This document shows, piece after piece, positions 10,960 through 20,694 of a stretch of DNA of 64,000 bases. The DNA lies in the NCBI RefSeq assembly GCF_001431705.1, contig NZ_LJWX01000002.1, forward strand, positions 372,001-436,000, read 5' to 3'. The translations under genes and the position numbers were made by a program. Within the stretch, counting starts at the first letter, position 1. Each line of letters starts with the position of its first letter. This DNA is from Ferrovum sp. JA12 (GTDB taxonomy: Bacteria > Pseudomonadota > Gammaproteobacteria > Burkholderiales > Ferrovaceae). The notes under the pieces are model-generated. The model saw nothing but the letters and a program-made list of their open reading frames with translations, did not search any database and was not told the origin of the DNA.

Positions 10960-13379
10960 GGCGTTTCTCCTTCTGGTGGATAGCGATCAATCAGCTCTGC
11001 GGCCCAATTGAGGCCGCAGTGGCGCAGCCAGGCGGCTGCGAAGTCCTCAGGTGGCGCCGACGCGGAAACGGCGTCGATGGCGCGTTGGTCCTCGGGCTTG
11101 GCCGCACCAGCAAACGCCAGCGTCACCGGCCCGAGCCCGAGGTCGAAGACGCGGTTGCCGAGCCTGGACTGGTAGTAGTAATCGCGCTTGGGCTGTGCGG
11201 TCGCCACGATCTCGATTTGCCGCGTGTTGAGACCGAATCCTTCATAGATGACGCGAATCTGCGGCTCGGTCGCCTGCGGGTTGGGCAGGAAGATACGGCT
11301 CACGCAGCTCTCGACGATGGCTGGCGCAATGCTGGAATCCTTGATGTCCGCCAGTGACTGCGTGGCGAAGATGACAGAGACGTTCTTCTTGCGCAGCGTC
11401 TTGAGCCACTGCCGGATGCGCGCGGCGAATACCGGGTCGTCGAGGAACAGCCAGGCCTCATCGAGAATCAATAACGTCGGAGCACCGTCGAGGCGTTCCT
11501 CGAAGCGCGCGAACAGGTAGCGCAGTACAGCTAGCGCCGCCGCCTTGCTGTGCATCAGTTCTTCCATCTCGAACGCCTGCACGTCGGCGAAACCGAGCCG
11601 ATCATGGTCGGCGTCGAGCAGCTTGCCGTGCGCGCCGCCCAGCACATAAGGTTGCAGGGCCTGTCGCAGTGCGTTCGATTGCAGCAGCACAGACAAGCCG
11701 GTCATGGTGCGCTGACCGAGCGGCGCGCTGGCGAGACTGTTCAGCGCCGACCACACGGACTCCTTCTCGGCCGGCCCAACAACCACGCCTTCGTGAATCA
11801 ACAGGCCTTGGACCCATTCGGCCGCCCAGGCGCGATAACCGTCCTGGTCGATACGGGCCAGCGGCTGGAAGGCGATGGCACCATCAATACCCAGGTCGTA
11901 ATGCTCGCCACCCAGCCCAAGCACGGTGGCGCGAATCGAACGCCCCATGTCGAAGGCGAAGATGCGCGATCCGGCGTAGCGGCGGAACTGCATTGCCAGC
12001 GTCGCGAGCAGCACCGATTTGCCCATGCCGATGGGGCCGACCACCAGCGTGTTGCCCACGTCGCCGATGTGCGTGACCAGCCGGAACGGTGTCGCGCCAT
12101 CGGTGCGCGTCACGATCAGTGGTGGGCCGTCGAGATGTGTATTGCGCTCTTGTCCTGCCCACACGGCGGAGACCGGCATCATGTGCGCGAGGTTCAGTGT
12201 CGAGACGATGGGCTGGCGCACGTTGGCGTAGGCATGTCCCGGAATCGACGACAGCCAGGCATCGACCGCGTTCAAGGTTTCGGGAATGGTCACGAAGCCA
12301 CGGCCCTGGATCGTCCGCTCCACCGCGTGCAACTTTTCGTCGGCGGCGGTGGCGTCGACATCGAGCACCGTCACGGTTGCGGTGACGAAGCCGAATGAAA
12401 CTTGGTCACTGCCCAGTTCCTGCAAGGCCGCGTCGGCATCGGCCGCCTTGTTCGACGCATCCGAATCAACCAGCGGGCTTTCCTGCTGGAAGATGGTCTC
12501 GCGCAGGAGTGCTGCGATGTTCTTGCGCTTGGCGAACCACTGGCGACGCAGCCGACCCAATTCGCGCTCGGACTCCGCCTTGTCCAGGCACAGAAAGCGT
12601 GTGTTCCAGCGGTAGGCAAAGCCCAGGCGGTTCAGGTCATCGAGCAAGCCCGGCCAGGTCGAGGTCGGGAAGCCGCGCACCGACACCACGCGCAGATGCT
12701 GCGTGCCAAGCATGGGCGCAAGGCCACCGGTCAGTGGTTCATCGGCCAATAACGCATCGAGGTGCATAGGCACCTCGGGCACGGCCACCGAATGCCGCCG
12801 CGTGGACACGCAGGCATGCAGATAGGTCAGCGTCTGGCCATCATCGAGCCAGAGGATCTCGGGCATCACCCCTTCAAGCAAGCCGAAGAAGCGTTCGGTC
12901 TCCGACACAAAGCCCTCCAGCCGTTCACGCCAATCCACGCCTTCGACCTTGCTGTTCTCGTACAGCAGTTTCGCGGCGCGGGCAGTCGATTCCTCGGGCG
13001 GCAGATACAGCAGCGTCAGGTGGTACGCGCTCTCGAAGTGGCTATCGGCCTCCTCGAATGCGGCGCGGCGCTCTTCATCGACCAGCCAGGACAGCGGCTC
13101 GGGAAACACCGATTCCGGGTAGTTCGCCGCTTCGCGCCGTTCGGCCTCCACGAACAGCGCCCAGCCGGAACCAAGCCGACGCAACGCGTTGTTCAATCGC
13201 GCAGAGGTTGCGACCAGTTCGCCTTGCGTCGCGCTGTCCAGGTCTGGCCCGCGAAACCGTGCTGTGCGCTGGAAAGAGCCATCCTTGTTGAGTACGACGC
13301 CGGGCGCGACCAACCCTGCCCAGGGCAGCCAATCGGCCAACAGCGCGGGACGCTTGCGGTATTCGGCGAGGTGCATCAT
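10956..13379 (-). CDS. trbE: Conjugal transfer ATPase TrbE (VirB4-like)
   Basis: TrbE is the VirB4-type ATPase that energises pilus assembly and DNA transfer at the cytoplasmic face of the channel. It has 807 residues. The CagE/TrbE N-terminal domain covers about 170-400, the Walker A GPIGMGKS lies near 448-455, and a Walker B-like LLILDEAWLFL near 650, with ATQSLADI after it. The open frame extends upstream to 13586, but that part is a shadow of trbD; the real start is the ATGATG at 13379, where the conserved MMHLAEYRKRP begins. Confidence 0.95.
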   Translation of the reverse strand: MMHLAEYRKRPALLADWLPWAGLVAPGVVLNKDGSFQRTARFRGPDLDSATQGELVATSARLNNALRRLGSGWALFVEAERREAANYPESVFPEPLSWLVDEERRAAFEEADSHFESAYHLTLLYLPPEESTARAAKLLYENSKVEGVDWRERLEGFVSETERFFGLLEGVMPEILWLDDGQTLTYLHACVSTRRHSVAVPEVPMHLDALLADEPLTGGLAPMLGTQHLRVVSVRGFPTSTWPGLLDDLNRLGFAYRWNTRFLCLDKAESERELGRLRRQWFAKRKNIAALLRETIFQQESPLVDSDASNKAADADAALQELGSDQVSFGFVTATVTVLDVDATAADEKLHAVERTIQGRGFVTIPETLNAVDAWLSSIPGHAYANVRQPIVSTLNLAHMMPVSAVWAGQERNTHLDGPPLIVTRTDGATPFRLVTHIGDVGNTLVVGPIGMGKSVLLATLAMQFRRYAGSRIFAFDMGRSIRATVLGLGGEHYDLGIDGAIAFQPLARIDQDGYRAWAAEWVQGLLIHEGVVVGPAEKESVWSALNSLASAPLGQRTMTGLSVLLQSNALRQALQPYVLGGAHGKLLDADHDRLGFADVQAFEMEELMHSKAAALAVLRYLFARFEERLDGAPTLLILDEAWLFLDDPVFAARIRQWLKTLRKKNVSVIFATQSLADIKDSSIAPAIVESCVSRIFLPNPQATEPQIRVIYEGFGLNTRQIEIVATAQPKRDYYYQSRLGNRVFDLGLGPVTLAFAGAAKPEDQRAIDAVSASAPPEDFAAAWLRHCGLNWAAELIDRYPPEGETP

Positions 13380-13389
13380 GGGATCGTCC

Positions 13390-13662
13390 TCACACGTCCA
13401 GCAGTTGCCGGTGCTTGATGTGCCGCGCGAACACGGCCATGAACTGCGCATCCAGTCGCGCGCCCCACACGGCCAGCGAGTGCCCAACAATCCACAGCAC
13501 CATGCCGGGCAGCCAGAGTTGCAGCCCGAGCCCCACGGCGGCGGCCAGTGTCCCGTTGGCAATCGCCACGGTGCGCGGTGCGCCACCCAACAGGATGGGT
13601 TCGGTCAGCGAGCGGTGCAGCGGCACCTCGAAGCCGGATGCGTCAGCAGGTAGCGCGTTCAT
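13390..13662 (-). CDS. trbD: Conjugal transfer protein TrbD (VirB3-like)
   Basis: A 90-residue inner-membrane protein of the VirB3/TrbD family. The family signature near the N-terminus (FEVPLHRSLTEPILLGGAPR) is followed by two adjacent hydrophobic segments at about 33-70. It overlaps trbC by ATGA and precedes trbE by 10 bp. VirB3-type proteins act with the VirB4 ATPase in pilus assembly. Confidence 0.92.
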   Translation of the reverse strand: MNALPADASGFEVPLHRSLTEPILLGGAPRTVAIANGTLAAAVGLGLQLWLPGMVLWIVGHSLAVWGARLDAQFMAVFARHIKHRQLLDV

Positions 13663-13991
13663 GCCAGCACCGCTCCGCCGCTGAAACTGAAGAAGGTCAG
13701 GAAGAATGACGAGGCGGCAAACGCGATCGACAGACCGAACACGATCTGCACCAGCTTGCGGAAGCCGCCACTGGTGTCACCGAAGGCTAACGTCAGCCCG
13801 GTGGCAATTATGATGATCACCGCGATGATCCTGGCCACTGGTCCCTGGATCGAATCCAGCACCGATTGCAGCGGCGCTTCCCACGGCATGTTCGAGCCTG
13901 CGGCATGCGCGGGAATGGCGATGGCCAGCAGCAGTGCGGCGAGAGCCACGAATTGCAAGGCAGGTTTTACGGAAATGCGTGAAGTCGTCAT
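13659..13991 (-). CDS. trbC: Conjugal transfer prepilin TrbC (VirB2-like)
   Basis: A 110-residue prepilin: basic N-terminus, long signal sequence ending near AHA (residue 31), then a small mature protein with two hydrophobic helices (ARIIAVIIIIATGLTLAFG and the C-terminal helix from about 85). TrbC-type pilins are often cyclised by TraF, and a TraF homologue is encoded at 38122-38646. It overlaps trbB and trbD by 4 bp each. Confidence 0.92.
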   Translation of the reverse strand: MTTSRISVKPALQFVALAALLLAIAIPAHAAGSNMPWEAPLQSVLDSIQGPVARIIAVIIIIATGLTLAFGDTSGGFRKLVQIVFGLSIAFAASSFFLTFFSFSGGAVLA

Positions 13992-14998
13992 GACGGTTCT
14001 CCTGGAGTTGATGAAAGTAAAGGGACGGAAGGCATCAGCTCGGCGCTGAGTTGGTAGCCGTGGCTGTCGAAGCCGATGACGCGGGCGATTTCCTGCACGC
14101 GGCGTGCATGGCCGCGACCGGCGATGTAGACGATGACGTTCACCGCTTCGGCGATCAGGGCGCGTGGTGGCGTCACCGCGACTTCGAGGATCAGTTGTTC
14201 CAGGCGCAGCAGCGCGCCCGCAGCGGAACCGGCATGGACGGTGGCGATGCCGCCCGGATGGCCGGTGCCCCAGGCCTTGAGCAAGTCCAGCGCTTCGGCA
14301 CCGCGCACTTCACCGACGACGATGCGGTCTGGGCGCAGCCGTAATGTCGAGCGCACCAGCTCGGCCATGGTTACGACACCTGCACGGGTGCGCAGCGGGA
14401 CGTGGTCGTGTGCCGTACATTGCAGCTCCACCGTATCTTCGAGCACGATCACGCGGTCGCCGGTGGCCGCGACCTCGTCGAGCAGGGCATTGGCCAACGT
14501 GGTCTTGCCGGTACTGGTGCCACCCGCGATCAGGATGTTCTGGCGTTCGCGCACCGCGTTACGCAGGAATTCCGCCTGAGCCTCGGTCAGGATGCCGTCG
14601 GCCACGTAGGCGTCGAGCCGGATCAAGCCGACCGCGCGCTTGCGTAGCGCGAAGACCGGCCCCGGCGTCACCGGTGGCAGCGCACCCTCGAAACGTTCGC
14701 CGGTCTCCGGCAACTCGGCGGACAGCAGCGGCTTGCCCGCATGCACCTCGGCGCCCACGTGGGCTGCGACCAGGCGGATGATGCGTTCGCCATCGGCTGG
14801 CGTGAGGCTGACACCGAGCGGTTCGCGGCCACTGCCCAGTCGATCCACCCACAGCGAACCGTCCGGGTTCAGCATGACTTCCACCACGTCGGGGTCGTTC
14901 AAAGCTTTGGCGATGTCCGACCCCATCGCCGTGCGCAGCATGAGCACGCGACGCTCCAGCGAGGCTGACAAGCTCTGATCGTGCGGCGCGCTACTCAT
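13988..14998 (-). CDS. trbB: Conjugal transfer ATPase TrbB (VirB11-like)
   Basis: TrbB is the VirB11-type hexameric traffic ATPase. The 336 residues include the N-terminal domain with [15 protein letters not shown] (about 41-55), Walker [11 protein letters not shown] (158-167), the Asp box VLEDTVELQ, Walker B-like [12 protein letters not shown] and the His box [12 protein letters not shown]. All catalytic motifs are intact. It overlaps the CopG-like gene by ATGA and so begins the trb operon proper. Confidence 0.95.
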   Translation of the reverse strand: MSSAPHDQSLSASLERRVLMLRTAMGSDIAKALNDPDVVEVMLNPDGSLWVDRLGSGREPLGVSLTPADGERIIRLVAAHVGAEVHAGKPLLSAELPETGERFEGALPPVTPGPVFALRKRAVGLIRLDAYVADGILTEAQAEFLRNAVRERQNILIAGGTSTGKTTLANALLDEVAATGDRVIVLEDTVELQCTAHDHVPLRTRAGVVTMAELVRSTLRLRPDRIVVGEVRGAEALDLLKAWGTGHPGGIATVHAGSAAGALLRLEQLILEVAVTPPRALIAEAVNVIVYIAGRGHARRVQEIARVIGFDSHGYQLSAELMPSVPLLSSTPGEPS

Positions 14999-15480
14999 GA
15001 CGGCACTCCTTCTGATTCGTCGGCAGGCGCTGCGGCGGGAACATTTTCCGGCTGGGCGAAGAACTGGCTCTGATCGGGCTGGATTTCTTCGACCACGTCC
15101 TTGACCAGGCTGCGCCCGCGCAGCAGATGCCGACCGAGCTGTTCGATGAACTGCTCAAAGCGTGCCCGTCCCTGGGCGCGCACCGCTTCCTGATGCGCTT
15201 CCGGCACGGGGGTGCTGACGGTGAGGAAATAACGCACGTACAGCGCCAGCGTCTCGATCAGGATGTTCTGGTCGCGCTCCAGCTTGTCGAGCTGGCGAGA
15301 CAAGCGATCCAACCGCTTGGCGATAGCCGCCTCGCGCTGGTCGCCGGAATCGGGCGACAGGAACGAAGCCAGCGCGGCGGCGATGATCGAAGACTTGGAC
15401 AAGCCCTTCATGGTCGCCAGCTCGTCGAGCCGCCTGGCGTGCTCGGGTTCGATGAAGAGGTTCAGGCGGGTGCGGCTCAT
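14995..15480 (-). CDS. CopG/RHH-family protein between traG and trbB
   Basis: A 161-residue protein with an N-terminal ribbon-helix-helix (SRTRLNLFIEPEHARRLDEL, then GLSKSSIIAAALASFL). A likely coiled coil (LDRLSRQLDKLERDQNILIE, about 63-85) and an acidic proline-rich tail follow. Such proteins sit between traG and trbB in many Trb-type ICEs and probably regulate transfer genes or assist the relaxosome. The role is inferred. It overlaps both neighbours by 4 bp. Confidence 0.8.
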   Translation of the reverse strand: MSRTRLNLFIEPEHARRLDELATMKGLSKSSIIAAALASFLSPDSGDQREAAIAKRLDRLSRQLDKLERDQNILIETLALYVRYFLTVSTPVPEAHQEAVRAQGRARFEQFIEQLGRHLLRGRSLVKDVVEEIQPDQSQFFAQPENVPAAAPADESEGVPS

Positions 15481-17468
15481 AGCGCAATTCCATCGTCAGG
15501 GTCGAGGGCCGCCAGCCGCGCGGTGCGTTGCAGGCGTGGATCGAGCTGGGCGGGCAGGGGTAGCGGCAGGTCGTCGTCATCGAGCAGGCCTAGATCGTCC
15601 ACCGCGTGTTCGGGTTCCGGCATGAACGCGACTTCGGCCAGTTCCGGCTGCTGCTGGCGACCGCCGTCGTCGATGGCCTCACCGTGTGCGGGGAAGACCA
15701 GACCAGGAATCGGTGCAGCGAGTATGGCCAGTCCGGTCCAGTCGTCGGGTCGTGGTGCCGGGACATCGGCGTAATGCCCAGGCCGCAATGGCGGCGGCGC
15801 CTGAATGCGCGTCTTGAAATTCGCGTCCAGGTAGTAGCGAATTTTCTGGGCCTTGATCGGTGGATGGCCCGACACCATCACCACTTCGTCGTCGGGCGGC
15901 AACTGCATGACTTCGCCGGGCGTGAGCAGCGGCCGTGCGGTTTCCTGGCGCGACACCATCAGGTGTCCGAGCCACGGCGCCAACCGGTGGCCCGCGTAGT
16001 TGCGTTGCGCGCGCAATTCGGTGGCTGTGCCAAGGGCCTCTGAAATGCGCTTGGCGGTGCGTTCGTCATTGGTGGCGAACGTGATGCGTACGTGGCAGTT
16101 GTCGAGGATGGAATGGTTCTGGCCGTAGGCCTTGTCGATCTGGTTGAGCGATTGCGCAATCAGGAAGGCGCGCAGACCGTAGCCCGCCATGAAGGCCAGA
16201 GCCGACTCGAAGAAATCCAGCCGGCCCAGCGCCGGAAACTCGTCAAGCATCAGCAGCAGCTTGTGGCGGCGGGCGATGCCGTCTGATCCATCGAGCGACT
16301 CGGTGAGGCGTCGCCCGATCTGGTTCAGGATCAGCCTGATCAGCGGCTTGGTGCGGCTGATGTCGGAGGGCGGCACTACCAGATACAGCGACACGGGATG
16401 AGCAGCGTCGATCAGGTCGGCGATGCGCCAGTCGCAGCGCGATGTCACTTCGGCTACCGTGGGATCGCGGTAGAGACCCAGGAAGCTCATCGCGGTGGAC
16501 AGCACACCCGAGCGCTCGTTTTCGCTTTTGTTCAGCACCTCGCGTGCGGCGGAGGCGACTACGGGGTGCGGAGCATCGCCAAGATGTTTTGTGGTCATCA
16601 TCCGGTGCAATGTGACTTCGAACGGGCAGGCCGGATCGGACAGGAAATTGGCGACGCCACGCAGTGTCTTGTCTTCGCCCGCGTAAAGCACATGCAGGAT
16701 CGCGCCGACCAGCAAGGCATGGGAAGTCTTTTCCCAATGATTGCGCCGCTCCAGCGCGCCTTCGGGGTCGACCAGGATGTCGGCGATGTTCTGTACGTCG
16801 CGTACTTCGTGCATGCCGCGCCGCACTTCGAGCAGCGGGTTGTAGGCAGCCGATTTCGCATCGGTCGGGTTGAACAGCAGGCAGTGCGAGAAGCGCGAGC
16901 GCCAACCGGCGGTCAAGTTCCAGTTCTCGCCCTTGATGTCGTGGATCACGGCGGAGCCGGGCCACGAAAGCAGTGTAGGCACCACCAGGCCGACACCCTT
17001 GCCGGATCGCGTCGGCGCGAAGGCCATCACATGCTCGGGGCCTTCATGGCGGAGATAGTCGCCATCCTTGCGGCCCAGGAAAACCCCGGCGGGTCCGGTC
17101 AGGCCGGAACGCTGGATTTCAGCGGGGAGCGCCCAGCGTGCCGAACCGTAGGTCGTGACCAGCTTGGATTGACGCGCGCGCCACACCGACATGGCGATGG
17201 CCGCCATGGCGCCGGCGAAGCCGCTGCAGGCCGCGATGGCGCCGCCGCGCAGGAAAATGTCTGGGGCGTAGGCATCGAAGAAGTACCACCACTCGAACAG
17301 CTTCCACGGGTGATAGACCGGCATACCGAGCAGGTCGAACCACGGCGCGCCCAGGCGTAGCTGGTAGCCCAGTGCAGCCGCCGTCCACTGGGTGGCACTC
17401 CATATTCCCAGTAATACGATGGTAAAAACCATCATGATTTGGCCAGTCAACACGCCGGTCGGCACCAT
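15477..17468 (-). CDS. traG: Type IV coupling protein TraG/VirD4
   Basis: The coupling ATPase connects the relaxosome to the secretion channel. It has about 663 residues: two or three N-terminal membrane helices (about 10-35 and 75-95), Walker A APTRSGKGVG (151-160), Walker B LLLMLDEFPALG near 420, and the TrwB/VirD4 C-terminal features FATNDERTAKRISEALG. I prefer ATG 17468, with GAGGGG upstream, over ATG 17483. It is the first gene of a transcript running through the CopG gene into trbB, by ATGA overlaps. Confidence 0.94.
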   Translation of the reverse strand: MVPTGVLTGQIMMVFTIVLLGIWSATQWTAAALGYQLRLGAPWFDLLGMPVYHPWKLFEWWYFFDAYAPDIFLRGGAIAACSGFAGAMAAIAMSVWRARQSKLVTTYGSARWALPAEIQRSGLTGPAGVFLGRKDGDYLRHEGPEHVMAFAPTRSGKGVGLVVPTLLSWPGSAVIHDIKGENWNLTAGWRSRFSHCLLFNPTDAKSAAYNPLLEVRRGMHEVRDVQNIADILVDPEGALERRNHWEKTSHALLVGAILHVLYAGEDKTLRGVANFLSDPACPFEVTLHRMMTTKHLGDAPHPVVASAAREVLNKSENERSGVLSTAMSFLGLYRDPTVAEVTSRCDWRIADLIDAAHPVSLYLVVPPSDISRTKPLIRLILNQIGRRLTESLDGSDGIARRHKLLLMLDEFPALGRLDFFESALAFMAGYGLRAFLIAQSLNQIDKAYGQNHSILDNCHVRITFATNDERTAKRISEALGTATELRAQRNYAGHRLAPWLGHLMVSRQETARPLLTPGEVMQLPPDDEVVMVSGHPPIKAQKIRYYLDANFKTRIQAPPPLRPGHYADVPAPRPDDWTGLAILAAPIPGLVFPAHGEAIDDGGRQQQPELAEVAFMPEPEHAVDDLGLLDDDDLPLPLPAQLDPRLQRTARLAALDPDDGIAL

Positions 17469-17836
17469 GCCGCACCCCCTCATGTGGATTACTCGATTCA
17501 GTCCATTGCGATGTGCCGTCAGCGCGGTACCCGCGAATCAGAATTGGCCTATCGTCAAGGTTCGAAGCGGCACCGATCCGGCACCGCTTTAGACATCGCA
17601 AGTTTGGGGGCGCCGCGAGTATGAGAGAACCTGCTCCGGCGAAGGGCTGCTAAGAGGGGAGTACAACGATGATTATTTTTGTTACGTTCAGTACTGATCG
17701 TTCGTCGGTTTGAGCAGTCGACTTGCAACTAAACGATTTCAAAAGGCTGGCGTATTGATCACGTAGTTAACAATTTCCGCCATGCGGCTTATCTGCGTGC
17801 CGTTAGCAGAGTCAGCATTGCTATGCTAACGCGTGA
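17469..17836. other. Gene-free boundary between transfer genes and cargo block 1
   Basis: This stretch of about 370 bp holds no convincing gene. The part nearest traG is GC-rich and has the direct repeat CGGCACCG at 17568-17575 and 17579-17586, which could be a regulator site upstream of traG. From about 17660 the composition becomes AT-richer, marking the edge of the cargo. I cannot assign a specific promoter. Confidence 0.4.
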
Positions 17837-18835
17837 TCAACTAGCCGTCAGATAGCCCAGTGTTCGGTAACCAAGTACGTTTCGCGTGGCATTTCCCGGG
17901 TTCATGGATTCAGCATACACATCGTTCTCGACATAGACATGCATACGATCACCGTCTATGTCCAGGACTACATTGCCCGCTTGGTTGTTGGTGATCTTAT
18001 CCAGCCCACGTCGATTCCAAGCGTCATAAGCTAGGTGGTCCGAGTTGGCTACACCGAACAGAGTCAAGCGCGGCTTTAATACATCCAAAAAATCCCATGA
18101 GCGACCGGAATCGCGCCCGTGGTGCGGAGCAATCAGCAGGTCGCAGTTCGCGACATCCTCAATATGATTGTCCAAGATGTGCTCCCATGTCGCGTCATGG
18201 GAATCGCCCGTGAAGATGATCTTGAAGCCGGCCGTGCGATAGACAATCACGTAGGAGCAGTCGTTGAAATCTTCGTTCTCGTTGGCTTTATCCACCAGGT
18301 CTCTGGTTGGTGCGATCACTTGGAGCCCATCGGCACCCTCGCCGATATCGTCTTGGTTTGCATACTTAAAAATGTCGCCAGCAAGGATTTTTAGCGTTGT
18401 GGTGCCTTGCTCGTTGCCCTGTTTTACCTTCGCGTAACGATCCCAGTCTTCTTCCTTATAGCCATTGTAGCCATTGAAGTCAGGCTTGGGTTTGTCGGCG
18501 CCCGAGTGCCAGAAGTTGCTGATGGCCAACTCGTCCATCAAGGCATTGAACCCGTCCAGGTGATCCATATCAGGATGGGTCAGGATGAAGCGCCAGATTG
18601 AGTTGATCCCGATATTGGACAAGTAGGACTGCGGCCTTGTTGGATAGGCCTTCATGTTAAAGTTGCCGCCCGTGTCGGAGCCCGCGAGGCCTGCTAATTT
18701 CATTAGTCGATTGGTGGACTCATTCAGAGTGGTCAAGTTGCCACACGAGATGTCGATCATCGTGATCCTGCCACTGTTGTGTTGAACCACAATACAGTCG
18801 CCCTCACCCACATTGAGAAAGTGTACGGTGGCCAT
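17837..18835 (-). CDS. ComEC/Rec2-like metallo-beta-lactamase-fold hydrolase
   Basis: A soluble protein of 332 residues with the MBL fold typical of the ComEC C-terminal domain: VHFLNVGEGDCIVVQH at the start, the metal-binding LTHPDMDHLDG (THxDxDH pattern) near 90-100, FTGDSHDATW near 210, and IAPHHGRDSG near 235. It has no membrane segments, so it is not a DNA-uptake channel. The start at ATG 18835 has AGAGG upstream; the frame extends to 18868. It is the last gene of a three-gene set (membrane protein, second MBL, this one). The substrate is unknown; nucleic acids or nucleotides are the usual targets in this branch. Confidence 0.75.
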   Translation of the reverse strand: MATVHFLNVGEGDCIVVQHNSGRITMIDISCGNLTTLNESTNRLMKLAGLAGSDTGGNFNMKAYPTRPQSYLSNIGINSIWRFILTHPDMDHLDGFNALMDELAISNFWHSGADKPKPDFNGYNGYKEEDWDRYAKVKQGNEQGTTTLKILAGDIFKYANQDDIGEGADGLQVIAPTRDLVDKANENEDFNDCSYVIVYRTAGFKIIFTGDSHDATWEHILDNHIEDVANCDLLIAPHHGRDSGRSWDFLDVLKPRLTLFGVANSDHLAYDAWNRRGLDKITNNQAGNVVLDIDGDRMHVYVENDVYAESMNPGNATRNVLGYRTLGYLTAS

Positions 18836-18922
18836 CGTGTCAGCCTCTAAGCAATGCGCTGGTGACATGCGCGCAATTGATTACATTTGGCTCCATCCCC
18901 CCCCCATTTCTATTGAGCACCA

Positions 18923-19879
18923 TCAGCGAAGTCCCTTGAAGCCCGGTCGATAGAGGTTTCTAAGTGTGTCCGCATTCATTGAAAGCCAGTGGCTCTTTCG
19001 CGCCGTAAAATCAAGCTCACTTGAAACTTTCGTCGAATTGGCGATTAGATTAGTGGCACGGAATTTATGCGAATGCGGCGAAAGCGACCGGATTAGCACA
19101 TCACCCGTTTTGGTCGTCATAATCGGAATGTTCAGATCAAAGAGTCTCTGGCGAACATCGGGCTTGGGATGTTCGAACTGGTTGTCAAACTGGCTACAAC
19201 AGATGGCGATCCTTGGCCGGACTATTTCAAAGAACGTTTTCGAATTGGTGGGGCAATCCGCTCCGTGATGCGCAAGCAATAGGACATCCACTTCACGTTT
19301 AAAGATCTTGCAGCGCCGAAGGTAGGCGCCGATATTCGCATCCTCCACGTCTCCTAGGCTAGCGATGTTAAAACAACCCTGACGAAACAGCTTGATCGTC
19401 GAATTGTTGTTTGATTCACTATCGAATAAGGCACGCGGGTGATACAGAGTGTCTCGATATGCCAGATCCTCTGCATTTTTGAGCCCCTTGATGTAGTCTG
19501 GATCGACAGCGATGCATTTTACCGACCGCCCCTTGTTCGAATTCGTCGTCCTATAGTTCAGAATTATCTTTAAGCATTCATTTGCGGTATCACTATGCGG
19601 CCGATATCCTGGATACTCAATTTTCGCGGGTTTGTAGATTGATAGTATTTCCTCAAGATCAGCTATGGCGCAATGATCCTGGTCCCAGCCGGTAATGTGC
19701 AGTACGTCAATGGAGGTCTTTCCACACTGCGCTAATTCTTGGTTCAGGTTCGGGCGACTGAGATCGGTAAGCCGCGCTTCGATTAACGTAAACGTGTCGT
19801 CGGCAAAGACCGAAAAGGAAGCACCGGCATTGCCAAGCTGATATGCACGGAATCGCGTCACGATGGATCGAGTGGTCAT
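18923..19879 (-). CDS. Divergent MBL-fold protein, partner of the ComEC-like hydrolase
   Basis: A 318-residue protein with MBL-fold features resembling its neighbour but altered. The first metal motif reads ITGWDQDH, so the first histidine of the usual THxDxDH is glycine while both aspartates and the last histidine remain. Further motifs are IASLGDVEDA near 175 and LLAHHGADCP near 205. It could bind one metal or be a regulatory partner. It overlaps the membrane protein gene by ATGA (19876-19879) and is followed after about 90 bp by the second MBL gene. I do not recognise the family more precisely. Confidence 0.65.
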   Translation of the reverse strand: MTTRSIVTRFRAYQLGNAGASFSVFADDTFTLIEARLTDLSRPNLNQELAQCGKTSIDVLHITGWDQDHCAIADLEEILSIYKPAKIEYPGYRPHSDTANECLKIILNYRTTNSNKGRSVKCIAVDPDYIKGLKNAEDLAYRDTLYHPRALFDSESNNNSTIKLFRQGCFNIASLGDVEDANIGAYLRRCKIFKREVDVLLLAHHGADCPTNSKTFFEIVRPRIAICCSQFDNQFEHPKPDVRQRLFDLNIPIMTTKTGDVLIRSLSPHSHKFRATNLIANSTKVSSELDFTARKSHWLSMNADTLRNLYRPGFKGLR

Positions 19880-20541
19880 TTCTTTTTCGCCCCATCATTG
19901 GTGGATTCAAGCGCCAAGACGTTTTGCACTAGCCGTATACCAGTGTTCCGAGCAGATAAGGAAAGCCAAAGAAATTGCACCGCTAGCCCGCCGATGAGCA
20001 TTGATTGAAGGGCGAGCCGAACACCTGACAACGCAGTAGCTATACCAGTAATCACCAATATCAAGAGCGTTAGACTGGATGAATCGCGAAACAAGAGAAA
20101 CCGCTTGTGTGCGTCGCCGACGATGACATTCGATTGATGTCCCTGGAATAACCGATACCAGCAGGTATTTTGATCCCTTGGACTCTGCGGAAATTCTCCT
20201 ATCTTCTTCTTTAGGGCTGCCATATTGATTCTAGGGTCGGCTTCTGCGTGTTCGCTAAACGCGCGATGTCCAGGCAACGCGTCTTTGAAACGCCAAAACA
20301 CGATTGAAGCCTTCGCGTTTGATGGCACTAGGTCATTCAAAAACACGGCCATGATTGGGCCAGCGGTCGCCAGCAATACTCCACGAATGAGTGCGGACTG
20401 CGCAAGCTCAGTCAGCGATGCTTGAGTAAACGCAAAACCAGTAAACACCAAAACAATTACAACAATGTCGGCGCTTACCAGAAGCCATATGGCCTTTCCG
20501 TTCGCAGCTTTAAGGGACGACGACCGTTTAGTCTTAGCCAT
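19876..20541 (-). CDS. Four-helix membrane protein of the MBL module
   Basis: A 221-residue protein without a recognised domain. Two hydrophobic segments lie near the N-terminus (AIWLLVSADIVVIVLVFTG, about 17-35, and the segment around VLLATAGPIMAVFL, about 50-68). Two more lie near the C-terminus (LTLLILVITGIATAL and LIGGLAVQFLWLSL, about 155-195). A hydrophilic loop of about 85 residues with YRLFQGHQSN lies between. I chose ATG 20541 with GGGAGGT upstream. It is the first gene of the three-gene module, translationally coupled to the divergent MBL protein, so it may anchor or be the effector of the module. Confidence 0.6.
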   Translation of the reverse strand: MAKTKRSSSLKAANGKAIWLLVSADIVVIVLVFTGFAFTQASLTELAQSALIRGVLLATAGPIMAVFLNDLVPSNAKASIVFWRFKDALPGHRAFSEHAEADPRINMAALKKKIGEFPQSPRDQNTCWYRLFQGHQSNVIVGDAHKRFLLFRDSSSLTLLILVITGIATALSGVRLALQSMLIGGLAVQFLWLSLSARNTGIRLVQNVLALESTNDGAKKK

Positions 20542-20694
20542 TACCACCTCCCGTTCCAGGTCTGGACACAACGGCCCATCCCAACGACAACTCCTCGGCC
20601 TGTTGCAGCACCGTTAGCACAGCCGAATCCTGAAGTTCAAGTGGGTAATCGCCCATGGATTGAAAATCGCAAGTGAAGCACTCATGCCAGACGA

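Noticed and set aside
13380-13586. N-terminal extension of trbE
   Set aside because: The 69 extra residues overlap trbD in another frame and are Trp/Cys/Arg-rich; the family N-terminus starts at MMHLAEY.
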